Shown here piece by piece: positions 1 through 8,707 of a stretch of DNA of 64,000 nt. Numbering within the stretch: position 1 is the stretch's first letter; each line of letters opens with the position of its first letter. The position numbers and the translations under genes were made by a program. This DNA is from Anaerolineales bacterium UBA6055 (GTDB lineage: Bacteria > Chloroflexota > Anaerolineae > Aggregatilineales > Phototrophicaceae). The notes beneath the pieces were generated by a model that worked only from the letters and a program-made list of their open reading frames with translations, searched no databases and was not told the DNA's origin. Where the stretch lies: positions 224,327 to 288,326 of the forward strand of contig DIYL01000055.1 in NCBI GenBank assembly GCA_002428985.1, in the 5' to 3' direction.

Positions 1-150
1 CCATTGCCAAAAGACGAAGATGTCGAAGGTATTGGACAACATGTACTCATTCTCAACATCGAGACGGGTGAAGTTGTAGATTTGACAACAGGCTTTACTA
101 ATGTTGTGGTCTGGGCAAAAGACTTCGGCACATATGGTGATGGAGACTAA
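1..150 (+). CDS. C-terminal end of a WD40/TolB-like propeller protein (partial)
   Basis: An open frame runs from the window edge to a TAA at 148-150, giving 49 codons. The piece HVLILNIETGEVVDLTTGF is a typical blade of a TolB/WD40-type beta-propeller, where a value is reported 'with' a result. The 5' part lies outside the window, so function cannot be judged. The next gene starts 2 bp after the stop, which implies co-transcription with the SH3b genes. A similar propeller gene, broken by a stop, lies at 61146-62192. Confidence 0.55.
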   Translation, partial: PLPKDEDVEGIGQHVLILNIETGEVVDLTTGFTNVVVWAKDFGTYGDGD

Positions 151-152
151 GC

Positions 153-968
153 GTGCGATGGAGTTGGCGATACACATGTATCTTTGTTTGGTTGCTTATG
201 GTAACCACAATTATTAACGCACAAAATAAATCAAACATCGCAGATGTATATGTCACAACCCAAGACTATGCCAATCTGCGCCTTGGTCCGGGTGAGAATT
301 GGGACATTATGGCAACACTTGACTATGATATGACGTTTCGGGCAGTAGGACGAAGTCATGATGGGCGGTGGATACAAATTATGTATCATGGAGATGTTAA
401 CCGTCCTGATGCAACAATTGAGGGCATTACTTATGGTTGGGTTGCATATTCGCTTCTAGTTTGGACAGGGGATATTTATGAATTACCACGAGATGGTGTA
501 CGGACTGTCACATGGGCACGCCCAGCATATTCAGGTCGTACTGCACAATATTATAGTTTTCCATCAGGGCGTATTTTTATCCGATTGCAACGAATTGTGG
601 AAACAAACAAACTCTACTGGCAAACAATTTCGCAACGTTGGTATGACCTAGAAGCTGGCTTTCAAACAACATGTAATGATATACCACCTTTAGCGGTGAT
701 AGAAGCAAACACATTCTCTACGAATAATTTGACTGACGAAGCAAGATTTCTACCAGTTATTGCAGCACTTGATGGTGTGGTTGACAATATGAACCGCGCA
801 ATACATCTTCTAGGAGATATATGTAATCAAAATGAATCTGATCGTTTTGCAACACCGGAAGATGTCATGTTAGCAATTGAGTATATTGATCAAGCAAATC
901 GACAACTCAATCTCGTACAACTGTTTCTAGTACCATTACAAGAACAGCATATCTTATTGAGCAATTGA
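153..968 (+). CDS. Exported SH3b-domain protein, first of two tandem paralogues
   Basis: The start is a GTG two bases after the upstream stop; the nearby ATG at 158 is in another frame. The 271-residue product has an N-terminal hydrophobic signal segment (residues ~8-23) followed by a bacterial SH3 domain (~30-105) with the hallmark ANLRLGPGENWDIMATL. The C-terminal half (~145-265) is an alpha-helical unknown domain with WYDLEAGFQTTCNDIPPL, which recurs almost unchanged in the next gene. SH3b domains usually bind cell-wall peptides or other surface ligands, so an envelope role is likely. Compared with its neighbour it lacks about 70 residues between the two halves. Exact function unknown. Confidence 0.75.
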   Translation: MRWSWRYTCIFVWLLMVTTIINAQNKSNIADVYVTTQDYANLRLGPGENWDIMATLDYDMTFRAVGRSHDGRWIQIMYHGDVNRPDATIEGITYGWVAYSLLVWTGDIYELPRDGVRTVTWARPAYSGRTAQYYSFPSGRIFIRLQRIVETNKLYWQTISQRWYDLEAGFQTTCNDIPPLAVIEANTFSTNNLTDEARFLPVIAALDGVVDNMNRAIHLLGDICNQNESDRFATPEDVMLAIEYIDQANRQLNLVQLFLVPLQEQHILLSN

Positions 969-1022
969 TATAAGTCCTAAGAAATAAAACCTATTATCTC
1001 TTAGTGATGAGGGGAAATCATC

Positions 1023-2051
1023 ATGACGTATTATGTGAAATTTCTGATATTTTTAATCGTCATATCTGCCACGGGCATCTATTCACAAGCGCAGGACGAA
1101 CTAGGTGTATCCGACATTTATGTAACTACACAAGATTTTGCCAAACTACGTGAAGGTCCCGGTAAAAATTGGGGCGAGTTGGCGACTTTAGACTTTGGCG
1201 TAACCCTCCAAGCAACCGGACGTAGTGTTGATGGGCAATGGATACAGGTTTTGTATGATGGTGCTGTAAGCAACTCAAACAGTTCCGACACGATAACATA
1301 TGGATGGATTGCCTATTGGTTGCTCGCGTGGACAGGTGACATTCTAGAATTACCAATTGATGGAGTCGAAACAGTACGTTCCGCCCGACAATCTGGTCCG
1401 TTGATCACAATTAACTCGGATACGCTCTATTATGTCGATGGAATTGATCCATCAACCCGTGTCCTCGACACAGTCGATTCACCACAAACCGTTGAGGTAA
1501 CTGGGCGGGTCGGATCGGCTAATGCTGGTTTCTTCTGGATACAATTTGAATATGAAGGCAATTATTATTGGACTGGATCATGGGAAATTGGTGAGCCTCA
1601 AGGGTATCTTTCAGTAGCAGATGGATCATCGGTCTTTCCTTATGGTCGCTTGCTGACCCAACTCCAGCAGACGTTTGGTGCTAACCAGAGTAACTGGCGC
1701 ACCATTTCGCAACGCTGGTATGACTTGGATGCAGGGTTCCAAACAACCTGCAATAATATTCCACCGTTGACTGTGTTACGGCAAGGATTTTTCTCGTCAG
1801 CAGATGTCGATAACGAACCAGAATTTATTGCTGTTGTGCAAGCCATGACGAGCTTGATTGAGAATATGAACAACGCAACGACTCTATTTAATGAAGTATG
1901 TAATCGTGAAGACGGGCAACGTTTTGCAACGGCTGAAGATGTTGATCTCGCCATCACTTATATTGATGAAGCAAACCGCCAACTCAATATTGTACGTTTA
2001 TTCTTAACACCACTTGAACGTCGCAATCCATTATTGAGTAACGACAATTAG
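1023..2051 (+). CDS. Exported SH3b-domain protein, second tandem paralogue
   Basis: The 342-residue protein has a signal peptide (residues 1-23, ending near SQA), an SH3b domain (~30-110, AKLREGPGKNWGELATL), then an extra ~65-residue beta-rich stretch (~125-190) containing SDTLYYVDG and a Trp-rich end, and the same C-terminal helical domain as the upstream gene (WYDLDAGFQTTCNNIPPL). The extra segment looks like a second, diverged SH3b-like unit that was lost from, or never present in, the first paralogue. A GAGGGGA ribosome site lies 8 bases before the ATG. An 11-bp inverted repeat follows the stop. Envelope function is inferred from domain type only. Confidence 0.75.
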   Translation: MTYYVKFLIFLIVISATGIYSQAQDELGVSDIYVTTQDFAKLREGPGKNWGELATLDFGVTLQATGRSVDGQWIQVLYDGAVSNSNSSDTITYGWIAYWLLAWTGDILELPIDGVETVRSARQSGPLITINSDTLYYVDGIDPSTRVLDTVDSPQTVEVTGRVGSANAGFFWIQFEYEGNYYWTGSWEIGEPQGYLSVADGSSVFPYGRLLTQLQQTFGANQSNWRTISQRWYDLDAGFQTTCNNIPPLTVLRQGFFSSADVDNEPEFIAVVQAMTSLIENMNNATTLFNEVCNREDGQRFATAEDVDLAITYIDEANRQLNIVRLFLTPLERRNPLLSNDN

Positions 2052-2063
2052 CAATACTCCTAT

Positions 2064-2114
2064 AGCGACATAACAACTTAGCTGACTTGTTGGTTGAGTC
2101 CCCGTTATGTCGCT
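2064..2114 (+). terminator. Inverted repeat after the SH3b genes
   Basis: Perfect 11-bp arms (2064-2074 AGCGACATAAC and 2104-2114 GTTATGTCGCT) enclose a 29-base loop, 12 bases after the stop of the second SH3b gene. There is no clear U-run, so it is a weak or factor-assisted terminator, or a transcript-stabilising hairpin. Confidence 0.5.
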
Positions 2115-2240
2115 TCAACCCATTTCAATACAAATTTATCCAGCTTATCATCCGGCGATTTTGCAACTTGTCATAGCTGCTTTGTGACAGATGTCATCAT
2201 ACATCTCGCTCATCTATTGCTAAGATTATGGCATAGATGT

Positions 2241-2256
2241 ATTCGGATAACCGAAT
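2241..2256. promoter_or_regulatory. Candidate ArsR-family operator, ATTCGG-ATAA-CCGAAT
   Basis: A perfect palindrome with 6-bp arms and a 4-bp centre lies just before the ATG pair at 2264/2267. ArsR/SmtB repressors bind short interrupted dyads over their own promoters, so this is a good candidate autoregulatory site. If it is an operator, translation must start downstream of it, not at the upstream ATG at 2237. Confidence 0.55.
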
Positions 2257-2263
2257 AGGTGGA

Positions 2264-2593
2264 ATGATGGATTTACCTAACCAACAAGAACTCGAATTAC
2301 TCCATAGTAAATTATGTCAAGCAATTGCCGATGTCAAGCGCATCCAGATTATTTATGCACTTCATGAAAAACCCTGTTATGTCGTTGAACTAGCCGATGC
2401 GCTTGATGTGCCTCAACCAACCATCTCAAGACATTTATCAATTTTACGACAACGCGGTATTGTGAAATCGAAGCGCAATGGTGCGACCGTTGTTTATTCA
2501 TTAGTAGATGATCGTGTCATTACGGCATTGAATCTTATGCGAGATGTTTTGCGAGATTCAATCCAGTCGCAGGCTGACACGCTCACCAGCTAA
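2264..2593 (+). CDS. ArsR/SmtB-family transcriptional regulator
   Basis: The 109-residue winged-helix protein carries the ArsR DNA-recognition helix VPQPTISRHLSILRQRGIV and the wing KSKRNGATVVYSLVDDR. Start chosen at 2264 (or 2267) because AGGTGG lies immediately upstream and because the ATG at 2237 would place the palindrome inside the gene. Only two cysteines are present, at residues 18 and 38 of this version; there is no ELCVCDL metal site and no cysteine in the last helix, so it is neither a canonical ArsR nor a canonical BigR/SqrR disulfide sensor. Its position 17 bp ahead of the cytochrome/YeeE genes makes it the likely regulator of that operon, perhaps sensing a sulfur species (inference). 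Confidence 0.85.
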   Translation: MMDLPNQQELELLHSKLCQAIADVKRIQIIYALHEKPCYVVELADALDVPQPTISRHLSILRQRGIVKSKRNGATVVYSLVDDRVITALNLMRDVLRDSIQSQADTLTS

Positions 2594-2610
2594 GGTTTAA
2601 GGAGTCTGAT

Positions 2611-4047
2611 ATGCGACGGTCAATGCTAGGTGCAATATTAGGTCTGTTTGCAACCGGAAGTATTATTATCGGCACTCTGATGTTGCTTTCTGTACCCAAC
2701 ACAGATTATGGTGCTGATCCTTGGAATAATGTACCTGTAAGGTCTTCATCGACAGATCATACAAACTTACTCAATGGACCATACGAAACAGGGCAGGACG
2801 TAACTCTGGCTTGTTTAGAGTGCCACGAAAACGAAGCTCATGAGATGATGCAAACTACCCATTGGACATGGCAAGCGCCTGCAGTAGAGGTTGATTGGCG
2901 CGATGAACCTGTTTCGGTTGGTAAAGCCAATACCCTCAACAACTTCTGTATTGGGGTACAGTCTAACATCCAAGGTTGTTCACGGTGTCATTCTGGCTAT
3001 GGCTGGGTTGACGATACATATGATTTTAATGTGCAAGAAAATGTAGATTGCCTAGTTTGCCACGACCAATCCGGTGGCTATGTAAAAGGCAACGGCGGTC
3101 TACCTGTTGAGGGTGTTGACCTAGTGGCATCAGCGCAGAGTGTGGGTATTCCGACGCGCCAAAACTGCGGTGGTTGTCACTTTAATGGTGGTGGTGGTAA
3201 CGGGGTAAAACATGGTGATCTCGACGAGAGCCTTTATTTTCCATCTGAAAATGTCGATGTCCATATGGGACGACATGACTTCCTTTGTATCGACTGTCAC
3301 CAAACTGAAGATCATAGCATCAGTGGGCGGTCAATTACCGTCAGTGTAGATGATGCGAATCAAGTTGCATGTACGGATTGTCATCAAGAAGACACAACCC
3401 ATACCGATGAACGCATTAACGTGCACCTGGATACTGTTGCTTGTCAGACTTGCCATATTCCACAGGGCGCATTACGCGACGCAACCAAGATGAATTGGGA
3501 TTGGTCAACTGCAGGTGATGCCGACCGTGAAGAAGACCCTCATGAGTACCTCATGATTAAAGGTAGCTTTGTCTATGAAGACAACTTCCAACCGGAGTAT
3601 CACTGGTATAACGGCGTGGCGATGCGTTACCTGTTGGGTGACCCAGTTGATGAAGATGGCATCACAACACTTAATCAACCGCTTGGTGGCATCAGCGACG
3701 ATACAGCCAAAATTATGCCATTTAAGGTGCATCGTGCGCTTCAACCTTATGACACGGAATTTGATATTTTGCTGCAACCGAATACGGTCGGTCCTGAAGG
3801 GTATTGGGCAACGTTTGATTGGGATTCTGCTTTAGAAATTGGGTCGGAAGTCGCAGGATTACCTTACAGCGGTAATTATGACTTTGCCGAAACCGAAATG
3901 TATTGGCCGATCACCCACATGGTACAGCCAGCTGAAAATGCACTCCAGTGCGTCTCTTGCCATAGTGAGGACAGTCGGATGGATTGGGAAGCACTCGGAT
4001 ATTATGGCGATCCTATGACATGGGGTGGGCGGGTTCCGCAGGAGTAG
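2611..4047 (+). CDS. Octaheme cytochrome c, tetrathionate reductase (Otr) family
   Basis: The 478-residue protein has an N-terminal membrane anchor or uncleaved signal (~5-28) and exactly eight CXXCH heme sites, at C68, C123, C147, C186, C226, C254, C278 and C447. NFCIGVQSN before the second site, followed by CHSGYGW, and VHMGRHDF before the fifth, match the pattern I know from the Shewanella Otr family. Otr enzymes reduce tetrathionate, nitrite and hydroxylamine in vitro; the physiological substrate is unsettled. The catalytic domain should be outside the membrane. The next gene begins 5 bp after the stop and encodes a multiheme/cytochrome b partner that could deliver quinol electrons. The downstream YeeE transporters point to sulfur chemistry rather than nitrogen chemistry (inference). 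Confidence 0.85.
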   Translation: MRRSMLGAILGLFATGSIIIGTLMLLSVPNTDYGADPWNNVPVRSSSTDHTNLLNGPYETGQDVTLACLECHENEAHEMMQTTHWTWQAPAVEVDWRDEPVSVGKANTLNNFCIGVQSNIQGCSRCHSGYGWVDDTYDFNVQENVDCLVCHDQSGGYVKGNGGLPVEGVDLVASAQSVGIPTRQNCGGCHFNGGGGNGVKHGDLDESLYFPSENVDVHMGRHDFLCIDCHQTEDHSISGRSITVSVDDANQVACTDCHQEDTTHTDERINVHLDTVACQTCHIPQGALRDATKMNWDWSTAGDADREEDPHEYLMIKGSFVYEDNFQPEYHWYNGVAMRYLLGDPVDEDGITTLNQPLGGISDDTAKIMPFKVHRALQPYDTEFDILLQPNTVGPEGYWATFDWDSALEIGSEVAGLPYSGNYDFAETEMYWPITHMVQPAENALQCVSCHSEDSRMDWEALGYYGDPMTWGGRVPQE

Positions 4048-4052
4048 GTGAT

Positions 4053-6596
4053 ATGACTAAACTAGATGCTACATTTATGAGTTTAACCCTACTATTTGCA
4101 CTCATCGTGCTGGTTGTACTCCCGACATCAGCCCAAGATGATGAGATTGTACAGAATACATCCCTGCATCCACCGATCACGCTCTTGGATAGTGATGAGG
4201 ATAATGTTTTAGACACCAAAAATCCAATCGATACAATGACGACCTGTGGAGGTTGTCATGATACGGAATTCATCGCAAATCATAGCGTTCATTCGGATGC
4301 TGGATTGAGCACAATTGATCATGATAATATCGCGACACTACGCGACTGGCAGACTGGCGTTGGCTGGTATGGTGGATGGGATCCAATCACATACGGTATT
4401 GTTGACCCATCTATTGAAGAATGGATACGCGAGAAAAGCTGGCGATATTCCGGAGGTGTTGTAACTGAGAATATCGGTCTACATATGAATTGTTTTGTAT
4501 GTCATACCGAATCCCCAGCTAATGACGAACGGATTTTGTCTCAAACCAATGGTCTACTCGATTGGGCAAGCACTGCAACCTTAGCCAATACTGTTGTGAT
4601 TGCGCCTGATGATGAGACATGGCTTTACAATGATGCACGATTTAATGACGATGGTACGATTTCTGCCAATGCGTTAACACTAGGTGCACCCACAAATGCC
4701 AATTGTGCATCGTGTCATGGTGTGATTCACACTAATACGGAGTTTCCACTTGATCCAGCAAGCTTCAACAATCAACAATGGACGACCCTCACAACTGGGC
4801 AAGTCTTCTCCCATGAACGCATCAATGTCAGTGGTTTGAATATACAAGATAAAGCGGACCTAACGCGTGCATGGGATATTCATGCCGAACGTGTTGTTAC
4901 TTGCACCGATTGTCACTATTCACTCAACAATCCGATTTATTATGTCGAACCAGAAGCAACACGCCCTGATCACCTTCAATTTGACCCGCGCCGGATGGAC
5001 TTCCAAGATTATCTGTCGCGTCCATTGCATCAATTTGCAAATGGTGGAACAGATTATCAAGCGACATTCCCAGAGTTTGAACGGTCAATACGTGACTGTA
5101 CGACCTGCCATGATGCGCAATCGACTCATACATGGTTAGCGTATCCGGAACGGCACATGCAAGCATTGACCTGTGAAACATGTCATATCCCAGATGTTTT
5201 TGCACCAGCACTTGAATCTGTGGATTGGACAGTGATTCATCCCGATGGTACCGCCAATCTAAGTTATCGCGGGTTGGACAACACCAATAATTTAAGCCTT
5301 TTCACAGGCTATCAACCTATTATCCTGCCAGATCCTAATCTGCAACTTGCGCCGTATAACCTGATTACTGCATGGTATTGGGTCTACGGTGATCCAGCAC
5401 AACCCGTCGCTAAAGCCGACTTATTGGCAATCTATACCAGCGGTGATACGTATGCCGATGACATCATCGAACGCTTTGATACCAACGGCGATGGCGACCT
5501 AAACAATGACGAGTTAACCCTCACAGATCTAGACAGTATTGCATGGATTCAATCAAAGCTGGAAGCACTGGGTTTAGATAATCCGCGTATTGTCGGTGAA
5601 GTATCAGCATATGCACTGCATCATAATGTGACACATGGTGAGTGGGCAACAAATAGCTGTGAATCTTGTCATAATCCAGATTCACTGATGAATGCTCCGA
5701 TGATTCTCGATAGCAATCCACCAGCGGACTTACAACCGTCATTTATAGACACTACAATCATAGGTGAAATTACCATCAATGATGCAGGTCAGATGACCTT
5801 TACTTCGACCGATGAAACCCCACCAACGGAGCTGTATGTGCTCGGACATGATCGGGTTGAGTGGGTCGATACCGTCGGGATTCTAATTTTTGTGGCGACT
5901 TCACTTGGTGTTGTAGGGCATGGTGCGATCTGTGTTGTAACATCACGTCGCAGAGCAACCCCCACCGAGCCAGAATTACGCGAAGTCTATATGTACACGA
6001 TCTATGAACGCCAATGGCATTGGCTACAATCGGCGGTTATCTTCGGACTGATTTTCACAGGTATGGTGATTCATAAACCCGATATGTTCTCGGCATTTAG
6101 CTTTAATGCAGTGGTCTTCTTCCACAATGCATTTGCGCTGATTCTAGTAATCAATGCTGGATTAGCTGCGTTTTATCACCTCGTCAGCGGTGAGATTCGC
6201 CAATTCCTACCTGAACCGCGTGGCTTCTTCGGCAAGATGTTTGCGCAGGTGAAGTATTATGCGTGGGGTATCTTCCGAGGTCAACCACACCCATTTGAAA
6301 AGACACCCGATAGCAAATTGAATCCGATCCAACAATTAACTTACTTCGGATTACTTAACGTGTTGCTACCATTGCAAGTGATCACAGGTACATTGATGTG
6401 GGTAGCACAACACATCCCTGATTTTATGGCAACCATCGGCGGACTTAGTTTACTTGGTCCGATTCATACCATGGTCTCATGGCTCATGGCGACATTTATT
6501 GTTGTGCATGTCTACATGACAACTACCGGACATACACCACTCGCAAATATTAAAGCGATGGTTGTGGGTTGGGATGAGGTCGAAACGCATAATTGA
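4053..6596 (+). CDS. Seven-heme cytochrome c fused to a cytochrome b membrane domain
   Basis: The ATG at 4053 is preceded by GGAG at 4041; it gives 847 residues and a clean signal peptide (~5-27, cleavage near TSA-QD). Seven CXXCH sites lie at about residues 65, 147, 218, 284, 349, 374 and 536. Between sites six and seven is an EF-hand-like loop, DTNGDGDLNNDEL (~476-488). The C-terminal ~240 residues have five hydrophobic segments (~608-629, 658-673, 689-707, 763-783, 803-823) with histidines in several of them, as in b561/FdnI-type diheme cytochromes b. The protein should take electrons from quinol in the membrane and pass them through its hemes to the octaheme enzyme encoded just upstream. 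In related systems I would expect separate subunits; here they form one chain. Confidence 0.8.
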   Translation: MTKLDATFMSLTLLFALIVLVVLPTSAQDDEIVQNTSLHPPITLLDSDEDNVLDTKNPIDTMTTCGGCHDTEFIANHSVHSDAGLSTIDHDNIATLRDWQTGVGWYGGWDPITYGIVDPSIEEWIREKSWRYSGGVVTENIGLHMNCFVCHTESPANDERILSQTNGLLDWASTATLANTVVIAPDDETWLYNDARFNDDGTISANALTLGAPTNANCASCHGVIHTNTEFPLDPASFNNQQWTTLTTGQVFSHERINVSGLNIQDKADLTRAWDIHAERVVTCTDCHYSLNNPIYYVEPEATRPDHLQFDPRRMDFQDYLSRPLHQFANGGTDYQATFPEFERSIRDCTTCHDAQSTHTWLAYPERHMQALTCETCHIPDVFAPALESVDWTVIHPDGTANLSYRGLDNTNNLSLFTGYQPIILPDPNLQLAPYNLITAWYWVYGDPAQPVAKADLLAIYTSGDTYADDIIERFDTNGDGDLNNDELTLTDLDSIAWIQSKLEALGLDNPRIVGEVSAYALHHNVTHGEWATNSCESCHNPDSLMNAPMILDSNPPADLQPSFIDTTIIGEITINDAGQMTFTSTDETPPTELYVLGHDRVEWVDTVGILIFVATSLGVVGHGAICVVTSRRRATPTEPELREVYMYTIYERQWHWLQSAVIFGLIFTGMVIHKPDMFSAFSFNAVVFFHNAFALILVINAGLAAFYHLVSGEIRQFLPEPRGFFGKMFAQVKYYAWGIFRGQPHPFEKTPDSKLNPIQQLTYFGLLNVLLPLQVITGTLMWVAQHIPDFMATIGGLSLLGPIHTMVSWLMATFIVVHVYMTTTGHTPLANIKAMVVGWDEVETHN

Positions 6597-6669
6597 TAAC
6601 AATTCAAGAAATTTCACGGGATCAACAATAATCCCTATGACGACACACTAGAAAGTAAAGGAGTAAACG

Positions 6670-7245
6670 ATGGCAGTTCATAATCCGACAATGACACCAA
6701 CTGTCGCTCGAACAGACACAACAATCAGCACATCACAGGCCAAGCCATATGTTAACCCATATGTTGGTGGTATTTTGCTAGGGCTTGTCTTATTTTTATC
6801 GTTCTTCATTACAGGTAGCGGACTCGGGGCATCTGGTGGACTCAATCGTCTATTAGTTGTGGTCGAAGATGTAATTGCGCCCGGTCATGTTGATCGTGTT
6901 CCATATCTGATTGACATGGCAGGTGGCGATAAGAATCCGTTAGATAGCTGGGTTGTCTTCGTCACAATAGGTACAGTGCTAGGCGGATTCATTTCAGGCT
7001 GGCGCAATAAACGCCTCGGTTTTGAAACAATCAAAGGACCACGCATTAGTCGCAACACACGTTGGGCGATGGCATTTGCAGGCGGTGCCTTTATGGGCTT
7101 TGGCGCACGCATGGCGCGTGGTTGTACGTCAGGTCAGGCATTATCCGGTGGGGCGGTGTTATCTGTCGGTAGCTGGGCATTTATGTTCGCTGTATTCATC
7201 GGTGCATATGCACTCGCTTATTTTGTCCGCAAAGCATGGCTATAG
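6670..7245 (+). CDS. YeeE/YedE-family sulfur transporter, short subunit
   Basis: The 191-residue protein has four to five hydrophobic segments and the family signature ARGCTSGQALSGGA near residues 149-163, whose cysteine is a conserved pathway residue in the YeeE/TsuA thiosulfate uptake family. AAAGGAG precedes the ATG. It lies 73 bp after the cytochrome gene and 10 bp before a longer YeeE/YedE gene; such short-plus-long pairs (PmpA/PmpB type) are common. Likely role: moving thiosulfate or another sulfur species across the membrane, linked to the reductase encoded upstream. Substrate is inferred. Confidence 0.85.
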   Translation: MAVHNPTMTPTVARTDTTISTSQAKPYVNPYVGGILLGLVLFLSFFITGSGLGASGGLNRLLVVVEDVIAPGHVDRVPYLIDMAGGDKNPLDSWVVFVTIGTVLGGFISGWRNKRLGFETIKGPRISRNTRWAMAFAGGAFMGFGARMARGCTSGQALSGGAVLSVGSWAFMFAVFIGAYALAYFVRKAWL

Positions 7246-7255
7246 GAGGTGACAC

Positions 7256-8491
7256 ATGGCTCCATTTCCACTCAGTTTAGGTGAAATTTTTGGACATTGG
7301 GAATCGTATATCGTTTACCTCATCATCGGTTTGGCATTTGGCTATGTTTTAGAGATTTCTGGATTTGGTAAATCAACTAAGCTCGCCGCACAATTTTACT
7401 TCACAGAAATGACCGTCCTTAAAGTCATGTTCTCTGCCATTATCGTAGCGATGGTCGGGGTCTTTCTGGTCACAGGCTTAGGATTGCTCGATTACAATCT
7501 CATCTGGGTGAATCCAACCTATCTATGGCCTGGTATCGTCGGTGGTCTGATTATGGGGGTTGGTTTCATTATCGGTGGATTCTGTCCCGGTACATCGCTG
7601 GTATCTGCGGCAACTGGTAAGCTTGATGGCATTATGTTTGTACTCGGTGTATTCTTTGGCATCTTTATGTTCGGTGAAACCGTTAGTTTATTTGAAGACT
7701 TCTGGATGTCGTCATTTATGGGACGCTTCACGTTGATGGACTTGTTCAATCTCGATACGGGCATCATCGTATTCGCGATTGTTGTGATGGCATTAGTTGC
7801 ATTTGCATTTGCTGAATTAGCAGAAAAATACATTGGTAAAATGAATTTGTCGCAATTTGGTAAATGGCGTTATGGTGCCGGTGGTGCCTTAGTCGTTTTG
7901 GCTGGTATGGTGCTGGTAATCGGACAACCCACGAATGCAGACCGATGGGAACGCATAGCAGCCGTCCAAGAGGAACGTATCGAAAATCGTGAAATTTATG
8001 CACAACCCGGTGAAATCCTGCATCTACTAGATGACCGCCAAATCACAGTACAGTTTATTGATATCCGTACAGAAGCAGAATATAACCTGTTCCATGTATT
8101 GGATGCGATACATGTCCCCTTTGAAGACATACAAGATTACGCACCTGTCATGCTTGCAGAACCCGGCAACACCGTCTTTATGCTGATGAGTAACGATGAA
8201 GCATTAGCAACTGACGCATGGAAAATCTTGATTGCGGAAGCTGTCCCGAACCTCTATGTAGTCGAAGGGGGTATCAATAACTGGGTGAATACCTTTGCAG
8301 AAGCATCATTTATCGAGGAATATACGATCGCACCAATTACACCGGAGGCACTCGCATTTGCATTACCATCAGCATTAGGATCGCGCTATGTCGCATCCGA
8401 TCCAAATCCGCATATGTTCGAGAATTTAACTTATGCAGAACGCGTCAAGTTAGAAGTCAAACGGGGTCCTGCAAGTGGTGGTTGCGGATAA
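7256..8491 (+). CDS. YeeE/YedE sulfur transporter fused to a rhodanese-like domain
   Basis: The 411-residue protein has an N-terminal YeeE/YedE membrane domain (~1-225) with the signature GGFCPGTSLVSAATGKLDG (~107-125), then a rhodanese-like domain (~255-355: VQFIDIRTEAEYNLFHVLDA and VVEGGINNW). The rhodanese active-site loop reads MLMSNDEALAT, so the catalytic cysteine is absent. The protein ends in ASGGCG, leaving one cysteine two residues from the C-terminus that could act as a flexible persulfide carrier (inference). AGGAGGTGA of the ribosome site overlaps the end of the preceding gene's stop region, which indicates tight coupling of the pair. Last gene of the operon; a hairpin follows. 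Confidence 0.8.
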   Translation: MAPFPLSLGEIFGHWESYIVYLIIGLAFGYVLEISGFGKSTKLAAQFYFTEMTVLKVMFSAIIVAMVGVFLVTGLGLLDYNLIWVNPTYLWPGIVGGLIMGVGFIIGGFCPGTSLVSAATGKLDGIMFVLGVFFGIFMFGETVSLFEDFWMSSFMGRFTLMDLFNLDTGIIVFAIVVMALVAFAFAELAEKYIGKMNLSQFGKWRYGAGGALVVLAGMVLVIGQPTNADRWERIAAVQEERIENREIYAQPGEILHLLDDRQITVQFIDIRTEAEYNLFHVLDAIHVPFEDIQDYAPVMLAEPGNTVFMLMSNDEALATDAWKILIAEAVPNLYVVEGGINNWVNTFAEASFIEEYTIAPITPEALAFALPSALGSRYVASDPNPHMFENLTYAERVKLEVKRGPASGGCG

Positions 8492-8518
8492 TCCCGCGCA
8501 AAATTGTCTACAGAATAA

Positions 8519-8541
8519 TGGGCGGGAGATCATCTCGCCCA
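8519..8541 (+). terminator. Hairpin after the sulfur operon
   Basis: TGGGCG and CGCCCA pair around an inner AGA/TCT with a two-base bulge. It lies 28 bases after the last stop of the operon and resembles the other GGGCGA...TCGCCC intergenic palindromes in the window (41016-41041, 41904-41923). Confidence 0.55.
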
Positions 8542-8707
8542 CTATCTCTAAATCCCCAAGACGACACAGCTTACCTGATCTAGAATCGTCCTATGTATAG
8601 CATATCTTCACACATTGCAGCTCATGCGAGAGATTGCACCTGTGCATGATTCACGTTATGATGACAATAGATTTTTGAAAATAGACAGTTTAAGAAAGGA
8701 TTCGTTT

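Noticed and set aside
2237..2263. Longer N-terminus for the ArsR-type regulator from the ATG at 2237
   Set aside because: It would translate through the operator-like palindrome, and the added residues do not belong to the ArsR fold.
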